Source: Candidatus Brachythrix odensensis (GTDB lineage: Bacteria > Chloroflexota > Anaerolineae > J036 > Brachytrichaceae). Taken from it: a DNA stretch of 64,000 nt. The stretch spans positions 1 through 64,000 of the forward strand of contig JADKDT010000011.1 in the NCBI GenBank assembly GCA_016714465.1. Direction: 5' to 3'. Shown one piece after another: positions 24,414-34,678 of this stretch. Position 1 is the first letter of the stretch, and each line of letters begins with the position of its first letter. The translations under genes were made by a program, and so were the position numbers. The notes below the pieces were generated by a model. The model had not been told where the DNA came from and ran no database searches. It was given only the letters and a program-made list of their open reading frames with translations.

Positions 24414-27173
24414 CTATTTGAGCGCTTCCAGGTCAACAAAGCGCGCGACGTCATCGGCGCTTAGGTAGGCGAGCCGCCGGCCGTCGGTCGTAATTGCGAT
24501 GCCAACCGCGAAGGTGGGCGGGTCAACCCGGAAGACGACCCTGCCGCTGCGGGCCTCATGGATTGTAAGCGTCGATCCGGCCGCGCCGCTGGTTGTGGGG
24601 GATGGATACAACGCGGCCAGCCATTTGCCATCGCCGCTGAAGGCGATCCGATAGGTTTGAGCTTGCGCGCCGCCCTGTGGGCCGCTGACGGTCTCCGAGC
24701 CCGGTGTCACACTGTATTTCAGGTTGCCGCTGGCCGCGTCCCAGACCTTGATCCCGTCCTGGGCCGAGGCGGCGGCCGCGAGCTGGTTGTCCGGGCTGAG
24801 CGTGATCTGGAGGGTGTTGGGATCGCGCCGGAACTGGCGGACGAGCGCCCCGCTCCATTTTGACAGGCGTTCGCTGCGGGCGACGTCCCACACTTCGAGC
24901 CCGTCGCCGCGGGCGATCAGGATGCGCCCGTAGTCCGGGCTGACGGCAAAACTCTCAAACGTTGGCGTTTCGCCGGCCTTGGACGGCCGGAAGTAGCCGG
25001 TGTTCACCTTGTTCTCAAAGCTGTAATAGCGGATCTCGGACCCATCCCGCGGGCGGTAGAACAGGTAGCTGCCGCCGCTCGAGAAACGGGGCTGGGCGGC
25101 GCCTGGGAAGAAGTGGCTGATCGCGCCGTCGGCGTTGAGATCCACGACGTTGAGGCCGCTGGTCCCGTCGTTGGCGCTGGCGTTTCGGGTCTGAGCCACC
25201 GCATCCGAAACCGCCAACCGCGCGCCATCCGTGCTGAATGCGACGTCGACCGGCTGGCGCAGACTGGTTGGGAGCTGGCGGGCCAGGCGGCCCGTGCCGG
25301 TGTCGTACAACGCAAGTGCGCCACCCAATCTGGGCGCCGCCAGCAGGCGCCCGTCCGGGCTGAAGGCCAGGGCGCGCGCGGCGGAAGAGGACGACTGGGC
25401 ATATCCGGCCGCTGCATTGATCAAGGCGCCCTGCTCGAGATCCCACACGCTAAAACCGTCATTGAGGATGACGATGGCCCGCTTTCCATCCGGCGAGGCG
25501 ACGATGCTCTGGCTGCCAAATCGGCTGGCGGAAAGGGTCAGCTTGCGCAATGCGCGACCGGAACTGACATCCATCAACGCCAGAGTGGCTTCGTCGCGGG
25601 TCGAGGCCGACGTCACCAGCAGGACCGTGGCGCCATCGGCGCTCGCCCAGATCGGCCGGGCGAAGCCCGAGCTTTCCCGTACTGTGGTGATGACGCTGCC
25701 CGTCGCGAGATCGAGCGCTTGCACCCCGTTCAGGTCGCTGACAAAGGCCCGCTGGCTGTCGGCGCTGAACACGGCCTCGGCCACGAAACCGCTCGGGTTG
25801 CGGAACGAGCGCGAGGGGGTGTCCTTGCGCGCATCGATGAACTCGAGGCCGCGCCCAAAGGCTACCGCCGTCACCCAGTTGCCATCGGGGCTGAATCGAA
25901 GGTCGGTGGCCCGGCCCACCAGGCTCACCGCCGGGCGAAGCAGGGCGCCGGTGTTTCCGTCCCGGATTTCAATCGTGTTGTCGGTCGTGGCGATGGCGAT
26001 CCGGTTGACGCCAAAGTGGTAATCGATGGATTGCGTTTGGGTGGCCTGCAGACTGGCCAGCAACAGCGTGCGCGGTTGATAGGTTGCCGCATCTCGCAGC
26101 ATCAGGCCGTTGCTTCCCCCGCCCGCCGTCGCGATCGTCGCCGCATCGGGGCCCAGCCGGGCAAAAGTGTCAAAGGTCGAATGGCAGAGCTGCAGCCGCA
26201 GCGTTGTGGCGTCGTAGGCATACAGCCCGCTCGTGCTGCGGATCCAGATTGAACGCCCGTCCGGCGTCCACTGCGCCCGGCTGATCGCGCCGCGCCCGAT
26301 CCGGCTGAGCTGGCCGTTGCTGAACCCGACGCTGCATTCGTCGCCGGTGGTCTCAGTCACCGGCCGGGGGGTGGGGGTCGGCGTGGGCACAACCTCGGGC
26401 GGGCGGCCGAACCAGGTAATCCCCGCGACGGCCGCGCCGATCGCAACGACGGCGACCCCGACCGCGATCAACCGCGCGACGAGTCCACGGGTGAGGCGGA
26501 AAGCCGGCCGAATCTCATCGTCGAGTCGCGACACGGCCGCTTCATCGGCGCCCACGTAGTCGCGGCCGGGCGGAATGGCAAGCGCGGCCTGGGTGGCGAG
26601 GGCCAGCCCGATTGTGTCTTCCTCGAACAGGCCCTGAAATTCGATATCGCGGGTGTCGTCGTCGGCGCGCGAGAGCGATTCGGCCAGCTCGCGCTTGGCC
26701 TTCCGGAATCGGCGGACCGCCTCGGCCGAGGAACACCCCAGCGCGTAGGCCAGGGCCTCGTTTTTGAGCCCGCTCACAAAACGCAGGCAGATCACCGCCC
26801 GGCCATCGGGCGAGAGCCCGCCCAGCGAATCCCAGATCAGCCCGCGCATCTCGCGCTGGATGACGGTCTCCTTGCCGGTGGCATCGGTGAGCCAGACCGG
26901 ATCGTCCGATTCGGGACGGCCCCCCGTTGTACGGGCGGCGTTAAGGCGCACACCGCGCAGCCAATGCAGACGGAATTCCGAAGAGGGCAGGGGCAGGGTG
27001 GCCTGGGCGATCTCAGGCGCCTTGTCGGCCTGGCGCGTGATGAGATACGCCAGACGAACCGCTTCGATCTGGTGCTGGTGGATGAGGGCGTCCAGGGCGA
27101 GGGGTGGATTGGACTGTGTCACATCACGTAAGAAAAGCGAGTCTAGCACCGGGTCAATTGCGCGGCGGGCCAC
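24414..27173 (-). CDS. Sigma-factor-like domain fused to membrane helix and WD40-type beta-propellers
   Basis: A 919-residue protein. Residues 32-80 resemble sigma region 2 (AVRLAYLITRQADKAPEIAQ...WLRGVRLNAA) and 118-166 sigma region 4 with a helix-turn-helix (LSPDGRAVICLRFVSGLKNE...GCSSAEAVRRFRKAKREL). A membrane helix spans about 231-255, then a TPTPTPRP linker, then 13-14 beta-propeller blades with repeated FSPDG/VWD elements, enough for two seven-bladed rings. The sigma part would be cytoplasmic and the propellers outside. GTG start; a second GTG at 27122 is possible. It follows eutC by 23 bp. Confidence 0.82.
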   Translation of the reverse strand: MARRAIDPVLDSLFLRDVTQSNPPLALDALIHQHQIEAVRLAYLITRQADKAPEIAQATLPLPSSEFRLHWLRGVRLNAARTTGGRPESDDPVWLTDATGKETVIQREMRGLIWDSLGGLSPDGRAVICLRFVSGLKNEALAYALGCSSAEAVRRFRKAKRELAESLSRADDDTRDIEFQGLFEEDTIGLALATQAALAIPPGRDYVGADEAAVSRLDDEIRPAFRLTRGLVARLIAVGVAVVAIGAAVAGITWFGRPPEVVPTPTPTPRPVTETTGDECSVGFSNGQLSRIGRGAISRAQWTPDGRSIWIRSTSGLYAYDATTLRLQLCHSTFDTFARLGPDAATIATAGGGSNGLMLRDAATYQPRTLLLASLQATQTQSIDYHFGVNRIAIATTDNTIEIRDGNTGALLRPAVSLVGRATDLRFSPDGNWVTAVAFGRGLEFIDARKDTPSRSFRNPSGFVAEAVFSADSQRAFVSDLNGVQALDLATGSVITTVRESSGFARPIWASADGATVLLVTSASTRDEATLALMDVSSGRALRKLTLSASRFGSQSIVASPDGKRAIVILNDGFSVWDLEQGALINAAAGYAQSSSSAARALAFSPDGRLLAAPRLGGALALYDTGTGRLARQLPTSLRQPVDVAFSTDGARLAVSDAVAQTRNASANDGTSGLNVVDLNADGAISHFFPGAAQPRFSSGGSYLFYRPRDGSEIRYYSFENKVNTGYFRPSKAGETPTFESFAVSPDYGRILIARGDGLEVWDVARSERLSKWSGALVRQFRRDPNTLQITLSPDNQLAAAASAQDGIKVWDAASGNLKYSVTPGSETVSGPQGGAQAQTYRIAFSGDGKWLAALYPSPTTSGAAGSTLTIHEARSGRVVFRVDPPTFAVGIAITTDGRRLAYLSADDVARFVDLEALK

Positions 27174-27196
27174 CGGGCGTTGATCACGGCTGAAAC

Positions 27197-27910
27197 TCAG
27201 GAACGGAGTCCGCGTCTGACCCCGCTTGCGCCCGCGCTCAGGATGCCGATGATCTGTTCGGTGATGCGCAGGGCGGCCTCGCGCGGCGGCAGACCGCCCG
27301 GGAAGATGTTGCAGATGACTTCGCGGTCGGCATCGCTGCTGTCGACCTGCGGCCGATAGCCCAGGTAGGCGCTCAGCGCATCGGCCCGGCCCAATCCAGG
27401 GCGCTCGCCCACCAGGATGACGACGACCCGCGCATCGGCAATGCCATTGACGGCGTTCAGCAGGCCGACCCGCCCAAGGCGGACAAAGAAGGGCGGACCC
27501 ATCCGCAGCCCCTGTTCGGCCAGGGCGATGCGCAGGGCGGGGAGCAGTTCGGGCAGATTGACCGTCACCGCGCGGGCCGACAAGCCATCCGAAACGAAGA
27601 TCTGGACGTCCGCGCCGAGGTTGATATTGGCCCGCAGCGTCTCCATCGCCGGATCGGACAGCCGCCGGCCCAGGTCGGGGCGGAGCAGATACGTCTCGCG
27701 GTCGGGCGCCGCACTGGCGACGCTGAACAGGCCCAGTTCCTCGAGCAGTTCGGGCGGAACTGTCTCGGCCAGGGCGTCCTGAGTGATGGCGTGGTCGGCG
27801 TCGAAGACCCGCTGCGACCGGGTGCGCGGCCGCGCGCCCGCCCTGCCCAGTCCAATGCGGGCGGTCATCCGCGCCGTCGGGTCGGGAAGGTCGATGATGA
27901 GGTCACTCAT
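27197..27910 (-). CDS. eutC: Ethanolamine ammonia-lyase small subunit
   Basis: The 237-residue light chain of the B12-dependent lyase that splits ethanolamine to acetaldehyde and ammonia. Family blocks are ARIGLGRAGARPRTRSQRVF, FVSDGLSARAV, GPPFFVRLGRVGLLNAVNG, ILVGERPGLGRADALSAYLG and NIFPGGLPPREAA. It lies downstream of eutB on the same strand, separated by two tandem palindromes. No microcompartment genes or eutA are present in the window. Confidence 0.93.
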   Translation of the reverse strand: MSDLIIDLPDPTARMTARIGLGRAGARPRTRSQRVFDADHAITQDALAETVPPELLEELGLFSVASAAPDRETYLLRPDLGRRLSDPAMETLRANINLGADVQIFVSDGLSARAVTVNLPELLPALRIALAEQGLRMGPPFFVRLGRVGLLNAVNGIADARVVVILVGERPGLGRADALSAYLGYRPQVDSSDADREVICNIFPGGLPPREAALRITEQIIGILSAGASGVRRGLRS

Positions 27911-27925
27911 TTGGGATGGGTTTTC

Positions 27926-27989
27926 TTAACAGAAGAAGGGAAGAAGGAAGGTTGTTTGCATTCTCTTCCTTCTTCCTTTCTTCTGTTAA
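27926..27989. repeat. Purine/pyrimidine palindrome between eutB and eutC (1)
   Basis: Arms of about 26 bp (TTAACAGAAGAAGGGAAGAA and near-complement), one mismatch. One arm is almost pure purine, so a non-B DNA structure is possible. Confidence 0.75.
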
Positions 27990-28008
27990 CCCCCGACGCG
28001 CCATTTTT

Positions 28009-28073
28009 GCAGGAGAACGGGAGAACGGGAGGTTTTCCATTTCTCTCTTCCTCCCGTTCTCTCGTTCTCCTGC
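28009..28073. repeat. Purine/pyrimidine palindrome between eutB and eutC (2)
   Basis: GCAGGAGAACGGGAGAACGG... and near-complement, 24-bp arms with one mismatch. A second, unrelated palindrome 19 bp from the first. Confidence 0.75.
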
Positions 28074-28092
28074 AAGCGCATTTCGCGGAACT

Positions 28093-29397
28093 TCATCGGT
28101 TTTCCATCCACTGTTCAAACTCCGGCAACGGCCGCAAATGCAGGAGTTGGCGCAACGAGGCGGTGTCGTGAAAGGAGGTTGATTGATAGCTCAACATGGG
28201 ATCGTCGCCGCCGGGCACGCCCATGAAGAAGTTGCAGCCGGCCGCCGCGAGCAGGATGGCCAGGCTTTCCAGATCGTTCTGATCCGCGCGGGCGTGGTTG
28301 GTGTAGCACACGTCCACCCCCATCGGCACGCCGGCGAGTTTGGCGCAGAAGTGATCCTCCAGCCCGGCCCGCGCGATCTGGCGCGCGTCGCGCAGATACT
28401 CGGGCCCAATGAAGCCCACGACCGAGTTGACCATGAAGGGTGAATAGCGCCGGGCCAGGCAATAGCAGCGGGCCTCGAGCGTAAGTTGATCCCAGCCGTT
28501 GTGCGCGCCGGCCGAAAGCTCGGATCCCTCGCCGGTCTCGAAATACATCACGTTCGGGCCGGCCACGTTGCTGCCGGCCTGGGCTAGCCCGCGGGCTTCA
28601 TCGAGCAACCCGACCGAGATCCCAAACGAGGCGTTGGCCCGTTCGGTGCCCGCGATCGACTGGAACATGAGCCCCATCGGCGCGCCTGCCCGCAGGGCCG
28701 CCATCTGGGTCGTGACGTGGGCGAGGACGCAGTTCTGGGCCGGCGCGCCCTCGGCGTCGATGATGGACTGGGTCAGCGCGAGCAGGCGCGCGACGTTGTC
28801 GACGGTGTCGATGGCGTGGTTGATCCCGATCACGGCATCGCCGCAGCCAAAGGACAGCCCCTCCAGGATCTCGGCCCGGATGACGTCAGGGTCGTCCGTC
28901 GGGTGGTTGGGCTGCAGGCGCGACCCGAGCGTGCCGGCCAGGCCGAGCGTGGTGTTCGCCCGGGTCACCACCCGCAGGCGCGCGCTGGCCAGGGCCAGGT
29001 CGAGGTTCGACATGAGCTTGGCCACGCCGGCGATCATCTCGCCGGTCATCCCCGCTGACGCGCGCCGGATCGCCTCGGGGGAGGTCGTGTCGCGCAAGAG
29101 CCATTCGCGCAGCTCGCCGACCGGCCAGTCCTTGATCTCGGCGTAGACCGTTGGATCAACCGCGTCATCAATCAGGCGGGTGACCTCGTCGGCATCGTAG
29201 GGCGCGGCCGGGCTGTCGCGCAGCGCCCACAGCGGGATCTCGCTGAGCACATACCGGGCGGCCGCCCGCTCGATCGCCGAACTGGCCGCAACGCCGGCAA
29301 GGCGGTCGCCCGACTTCTCGTCGTTGGCTTTGCCCATGAGCTCGCGCAGATCGCGAAACTCGAAAACCTTGCCATGCAGTTTGCAGCGCAGAAGCAT
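28093..29397 (-). CDS. eutB: Ethanolamine ammonia-lyase large subunit
   Basis: The catalytic TIM-barrel subunit, 434 residues. Alignable blocks with enteric EutB are KANDEKSGDRLAGVAASS, VLAHVTTQMAALRAGAP, MFQSIAGTERANASFG, YFETGEGSELSAGAHNGWDQ, VNSVVGFIGPEYLRDARQI, CYTNHARADQNDLE and STSFHDTASLRQLL. The start at 29397 (MLLRCKLHGKVFEF) matches the family; the frame is open far upstream but that part is antisense to the peroxiredoxin. It ends about 20 residues earlier than E. coli EutB. Confidence 0.94.
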   Translation of the reverse strand: MLLRCKLHGKVFEFRDLRELMGKANDEKSGDRLAGVAASSAIERAAARYVLSEIPLWALRDSPAAPYDADEVTRLIDDAVDPTVYAEIKDWPVGELREWLLRDTTSPEAIRRASAGMTGEMIAGVAKLMSNLDLALASARLRVVTRANTTLGLAGTLGSRLQPNHPTDDPDVIRAEILEGLSFGCGDAVIGINHAIDTVDNVARLLALTQSIIDAEGAPAQNCVLAHVTTQMAALRAGAPMGLMFQSIAGTERANASFGISVGLLDEARGLAQAGSNVAGPNVMYFETGEGSELSAGAHNGWDQLTLEARCYCLARRYSPFMVNSVVGFIGPEYLRDARQIARAGLEDHFCAKLAGVPMGVDVCYTNHARADQNDLESLAILLAAAGCNFFMGVPGGDDPMLSYQSTSFHDTASLRQLLHLRPLPEFEQWMENR

Positions 29398-29433
29398 GGG
29401 CGCATCGTACTTGAATTCATCCTGAATATGAAG

Positions 29434-29480
29434 GGGGAGAACGCAATCCCCGCGCGTCGCGCGGGGATTGCGTTCTCCCC
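29434..29480. repeat. Perfect palindrome between divergent genes
   Basis: Arms 29434-29455 and 29459-29480 (GGGGAGAACGCAATCCCCGC plus GC), loop GTC, between eutB and the peroxiredoxin gene. Confidence 0.8.
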
Positions 29481-29553
29481 GAACCATCAGCGGATCGCTT
29501 CGATGGCGTATCATCGTGCCTATCCAACGATTTCGACGACAGGAGAAACGCGC

Positions 29554-30057
29554 ATGCTCAAAATAGGCGATCCCGCCCCGAATTTCACGCTTGAATCCGA
29601 CAGCGCCGGCACGGTCAGCTCGGCCGGCCTGGCCGGAAAGCGCTACGTGTTGTATTTCTACCCGAAGGACGATACGCCCGGATGCACCAAGGAGGCTTGC
29701 AGCTTTCGTGATAACTTGCCGCTGTTTGTCGGGATGGATGTTCCCGTCTTTGGGGTGAGCGCCGATGACATCAAGGCCCACGCCAAATTCACCGCCAAGT
29801 TCTCGCTCACCTTTCCCTTGCTGGCCGACCCGGAGCGGAAACTGATCGATCCGATGGGGGTTTGGGGCGAGAAGACATTTGCGGGCAGAAAATACATGGG
29901 TATCTTTCGGGCCACCTTCGTGGTCGGCGCCGACGGCCGCATTGAGCACGTCTGGGAGAAGGTCACGCCTGAGAAACACGCCGAGGAAGTGTTGACGTAT
30001 TTGAGGGGCGAGCCGGGGCAGGTCGAAGCGCCGAAGAAGCCCGCGGACAAGAAGTAG
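29554..30057 (+). CDS. Peroxiredoxin, Bcp/AhpC-TSA family
   Basis: A 167-residue thiol peroxidase. The peroxidatic Cys is in YFYPKDDTPGCTKEACSF, with a second Cys five residues later as in atypical 2-Cys Bcp proteins. The thioredoxin fold follows (VFGVSADDIKAHAKF, PLLADPERKLIDPMGVW, TFVVGADGRIEHVWEKV). A Lys/Pro-rich tail ends the protein. Start chosen at 29554 because AGGAGA lies 8 bp before it. Confidence 0.93.
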   Translation: MLKIGDPAPNFTLESDSAGTVSSAGLAGKRYVLYFYPKDDTPGCTKEACSFRDNLPLFVGMDVPVFGVSADDIKAHAKFTAKFSLTFPLLADPERKLIDPMGVWGEKTFAGRKYMGIFRATFVVGADGRIEHVWEKVTPEKHAEEVLTYLRGEPGQVEAPKKPADKK

Positions 30058-30091
30058 CCGCCGCAACGCGCGCAGCGCCGGAGCAAATAAC

Positions 30092-31027
30092 ATGCCGATC
30101 GACACGCTGGTAATCGGGGCGGGCCTGGTGGGCGCGTGCGTGGCGCGCGCCCTGGCCGAAAGCGGCCGCAGCGTCCTGGTCGCGACCGCCCAGGGTGTGG
30201 CCGAAGGCGCCACCCGCAGGGCGATTGGCCTGGTGACGGCCGACCCCGAGCACCTGGAGGCCACCGAGGCGGGCGCCCGCGACTTGCTCGCCTGGGCGGG
30301 CCGGCTCAACGTCGCGGCGCGCCCGGTGACGGCCCGCTGGTACCCCAATCGGAACGTGATGCAGCTCGACGATCCCGCCGAGCGGGTTGATGCGCGGCCG
30401 GCGGCGCTGGTGGACCTGGCGAAGCTGACCCTGCGCCTGCTGCTGCATCCTGCGATTACGGTCCGTCAGCAGGTTGAAATCCGGGCCATCGAGCGCCCGC
30501 GCGCGACGCCGCTCAGCCCGCTGGAAGCCATCGCTGCCGGCGAGCGCATCTCGGCGAGCCGGATCGTGCTGGCGGCCAATGCCTACGCCGGCCTGTTGTC
30601 GCCCTATCTTGCGGATGCCATGATCCAGGCCCGCGGCGCGGTCTGGGTAAGCCGCCCTTTGGACCCGGGCGAGCTGCCAGGATTGGCCCAGCCCGTTGTT
30701 GTGGGCCGCGGTCGCCTCATTGCGGCCCAAACGCCGGATGGCCGGGTGCGGATCGGGTCTTGGACGGCTGCCGGCGGACCGGCGGCCAGCGAATCGGCCA
30801 GCGAGGATCCGGACGATCTCACCCGCCGATTCCTCAAGCGCAACTTCCCCGCCGCGCTCGAGGAAATCGCCTGGCGCCAGACCGGGGTATCGAGCGAGTC
30901 GCGGGATGGCGAGCCGCTGGTCGGCCGTCTACCCGGCGAGACCGGGGTGATGTACGCGCTTGGCGCCGGGCCCTTTGGCGCGGCCTGGGCGATGTCGATG
31001 GCGGCTCGGATCGCGGGGATGACTTGA
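30092..31027 (+). CDS. FAD-dependent oxidoreductase, DAO family
   Basis: A 311-residue flavoprotein of the D-amino-acid/glycine oxidase type. The FAD-binding opening is DTLVIGAGLVGACVARALAESG, and the C-terminal FAD region has RQTGVSSESRDGEPLVGRLPG followed by a GAGPFGAAWAMSMAARIA helix. It would oxidise a secondary or primary amine; the substrate is unknown. The stop overlaps the TTG start of the next small membrane protein. Confidence 0.82.
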   Translation: MPIDTLVIGAGLVGACVARALAESGRSVLVATAQGVAEGATRRAIGLVTADPEHLEATEAGARDLLAWAGRLNVAARPVTARWYPNRNVMQLDDPAERVDARPAALVDLAKLTLRLLLHPAITVRQQVEIRAIERPRATPLSPLEAIAAGERISASRIVLAANAYAGLLSPYLADAMIQARGAVWVSRPLDPGELPGLAQPVVVGRGRLIAAQTPDGRVRIGSWTAAGGPAASESASEDPDDLTRRFLKRNFPAALEEIAWRQTGVSSESRDGEPLVGRLPGETGVMYALGAGPFGAAWAMSMAARIAGMT

Positions 31028-31395
31028 GGCGCGTGCTGAGCGGATGGATGGCCATTTTGTGCGCCATCAACGTGTGGCGGTTCGGGGAGGCGATCGGGCT
31101 CGCCCGCTCTGTCCCCGATCTGGCCACGGCCACCCCGCCCATGCTCGCGGCCGGGTATGGCCTGGTCTTTGCAGTCGCCTTTGGGGGCTGCGCCTGGCTG
31201 GCCTGGCGGCGCCACCCCTGGGCGGGTCGGGCTGCCGTGGTATGCGTCGTGATGGCGTTTGTGGTCGGCGCTGCCCTGCGACTTGGTCTCGCCGCCTCGC
31301 CCGAGCCAGCGCTTACGCTTGGCTTCTATGCGATACTCAACGCTCTGGCCCTCTTGGTGACAATTGCCGTATCCCGGGTCCCACGAAACGCGTAA
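31024..31395 (+). CDS. Small membrane protein, four predicted helices
   Basis: About 123 residues from a TTG overlapping the previous stop (GTG at 31033 or ATG at 31048 are alternatives). Helices cover roughly residues 5-20, 38-57, 66-84 and 92-112. No recognised family. Likely translated with the oxidoreductase. Confidence 0.6.
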   Translation: MRRVLSGWMAILCAINVWRFGEAIGLARSVPDLATATPPMLAAGYGLVFAVAFGGCAWLAWRRHPWAGRAAVVCVVMAFVVGAALRLGLAASPEPALTLGFYAILNALALLVTIAVSRVPRNA

Positions 31396-31455
31396 GGTGG
31401 TGGTGCCGGTCCTGCCGAATCGAGCTGCGGCAATCACAAAGAGCCAATCGGAGTC

Positions 31456-31929
31456 ATGCCAAGTTTAAACAAGCCGTTGGCGGCAAGCCTCGTGGCGATT
31501 GCGATGTGGGCGCTGATCGCCCGATCCAGCCGCACCGGCGCTGTCGCGTCCGTTCAGGCCAGCGCAGTCGATTCGCCCCTGCCGACTCCTACGAATATTC
31601 CGACGGCGACCCCAACGAGCACGCCCACGCTCACGGCAACCAATACGCCGACGGCAACCCCGACGAATACGCCGACGCCCACGCCAACCCCGACCAGCAC
31701 GCCGACGCCAACCCCAACCAACACGCCGACCAACACCCCGACCAACACGCCGACCAACACCCCGACCAACACCCCGACCAACACGCCGACCTTGACCCCG
31801 ACAAGCACGCCGACGGCAACCCCGACCAACACGCCCACGCCGACCCCGACGGCAACCCCGACTAACACGCCGACGGCAACCCCGACGCCCGTGGCCATTC
31901 GATACTACTTTCCACGGGTGGCGCGCTGA
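31456..31929 (+). CDS. Exported Thr-Pro repeat protein with short C-terminal tail motif
   Basis: A 157-residue protein: signal/anchor helix (residues 9-22), then about 105 residues of NTPT, ATPT and TPTP repeats, then the tail VAIRYYFPRVAR. It has no globular domain, so it may be a linker remnant or a cell-wall stalk. The tail resembles the ends of the cytochrome (WWLPIMAR) and the CSLREA protein (AYMPVVYR). The region 31600-31870 is a degenerate CCGACxxxxACGCC tandem repeat and could expand or contract. Confidence 0.65.
   Translation: MPSLNKPLAASLVAIAMWALIARSSRTGAVASVQASAVDSPLPTPTNIPTATPTSTPTLTATNTPTATPTNTPTPTPTPTSTPTPTPTNTPTNTPTNTPTNTPTNTPTNTPTLTPTSTPTATPTNTPTPTPTATPTNTPTATPTPVAIRYYFPRVAR
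31600..31870 (+). repeat. Coding tandem repeat (Thr-Pro codons)
   Basis: Repeated ACCCCGACCAACACGCCGAC units encoding TPTN. It reads in frame in the gene above and gives spurious open frames on the other strand. Confidence 0.8.
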
Positions 31930-31968
31930 CGCAACGCTCGGAATCAAGCACAGCTTTCACAACTGACC

Positions 31969-33516
<1,548 letters not shown>

Positions 33517-33524
33517 TTTGAAAC

Positions 33525-34598
33525 GTGTCCGATCAACTGGCTTCGACCCTGCGCGACCTGCTTTTTGAGCATCTGAACGAAGATGAGCTGGCGACGCTGT
33601 GCGGGGCGGTTGGGCTGGACTATGCCCAATTGCCCGGCGAGGGCAAGTTCGGCAAGACGCGCGAATTGGTGCGCGCTGCAACTTCGCGCGACAAGCTGAG
33701 GTTGCTGGCGGCCAGGACCCGCGACCTGCGGCCGGAGTTAACCGAGATTTTGGCCGCCGCTATGCCCGCGCCGCCGGCGACGGATGCGGCTGGCGGCGCG
33801 CAGCCCTTAGCCGGCCTATCGGTGGCAACCCTGCGCCGGTATCTCGTGCCAGCCGTCATCGCCCTGGCGATCCTGTTGTGCGTCGGAGCGGCCCTGGCCA
33901 GCGGATTGTTCGCGCCGCCCGGACCGCGCGGCGGTGTGCCCACGATCGTCGCCCCGGTGTCCGCCACGGGCGCGCCAACCGCGGCAGTTCCGCCGGTCGC
34001 TACGGCCCAGGGCGCGGTCCCCGTCGCCACCTTGATCGTCCCGGCTGCGCCCACGCGACAGAGCCCGCCCGCGCCCGCCGCATCAGCGACAGTTCCGGCA
34101 TCGGTGGGGACGCCTGTGCCGGCGCCGACGATGATGACGACGCCTGGCGTGGTGATCACAGAAACGCCCGACGCGCCGGTCGCGCCGGGCTCGCCCGATC
34201 CGGCCCGAACCGTCGTTGAGCTGAACACCCAGCTCATCGAGTTCTACACCGGCAGGCTCGACGGCGCCGCGCTCACCCAGTTCTGGCGGGAGGGACCGCG
34301 CCAGAGCGTATTGACCTTTGCCGAGAGCCCGCTCTTGAAACTGCTCGGTTTGACCCCCCAGGCGCGGGTGGATTCGCTGGACGTGCAAATGAAGTACGTG
34401 AAGGATCCACTTGTGACGCAGAAGGGCGACAATCGGGCGATTGTCGAGTCGCGCGAGTACTGGCGCTATGCGAACACCAAGACCAGCCGGGTATTGTGCG
34501 AGACGCGCAACTACGTGTATCGGATGGCTTTCGAGAACGGCCGCTATGTCGTCGACACGTTTCAGGGTGAGTTGATCGACACGCGCTGCGCGGAGTAG
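33525..34598 (+). CDS. Membrane protein with N-terminal effector-associated (death-like) domain
   Basis: A 357-residue protein with a GTG start. Residues 6-72 match the bacterial effector-associated/death-like domain pattern (LRDLLFEHLNEDELATLCGA, DYAQLPGEGKFGKTRELV, ending DLRPEL). One membrane helix spans about 106-129, followed by a Pro/Ala/Thr-rich linker to about 240 and a C-terminal globular domain (about 240-357) with two Cys, resembling an NTF2-like or sensor fold. This puts an adaptor domain inside and a possible sensor outside. Domain naming is from pattern recall. Confidence 0.7.
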   Translation: MSDQLASTLRDLLFEHLNEDELATLCGAVGLDYAQLPGEGKFGKTRELVRAATSRDKLRLLAARTRDLRPELTEILAAAMPAPPATDAAGGAQPLAGLSVATLRRYLVPAVIALAILLCVGAALASGLFAPPGPRGGVPTIVAPVSATGAPTAAVPPVATAQGAVPVATLIVPAAPTRQSPPAPAASATVPASVGTPVPAPTMMTTPGVVITETPDAPVAPGSPDPARTVVELNTQLIEFYTGRLDGAALTQFWREGPRQSVLTFAESPLLKLLGLTPQARVDSLDVQMKYVKDPLVTQKGDNRAIVESREYWRYANTKTSRVLCETRNYVYRMAFENGRYVVDTFQGELIDTRCAE

Positions 34599-34604
34599 TT
34601 GTAT

Positions 34605-34662
34605 GCCGGGAACGAACATCCCCGCCCCGGCGGACGCCGGGGTGGGGATGTTCGTTCCTGGC
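34605..34662. repeat. Palindrome before the cytochrome gene
   Basis: Arms of 28 bp (GCCGGGAACGAACATCCCCG and near-complement), two G-T type mismatches; 16 bp before the cytochrome start. Confidence 0.75.
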
Positions 34663-34678
34663 ACAAGTGGTTACGCGA

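Noticed and set aside
28093..30348. EutB with a 317-residue N-terminal extension
   Set aside because: The extension is antisense to the peroxiredoxin; EutB homology begins at 29397.
31600..31870. Possible CRISPR-like array
   Set aside because: Short degenerate contiguous units with no spacers; it is a coding repeat.
31554..31898. Val/Gly repeat protein on the minus strand
   Set aside because: It is the complement of the Thr-Pro coding repeat.
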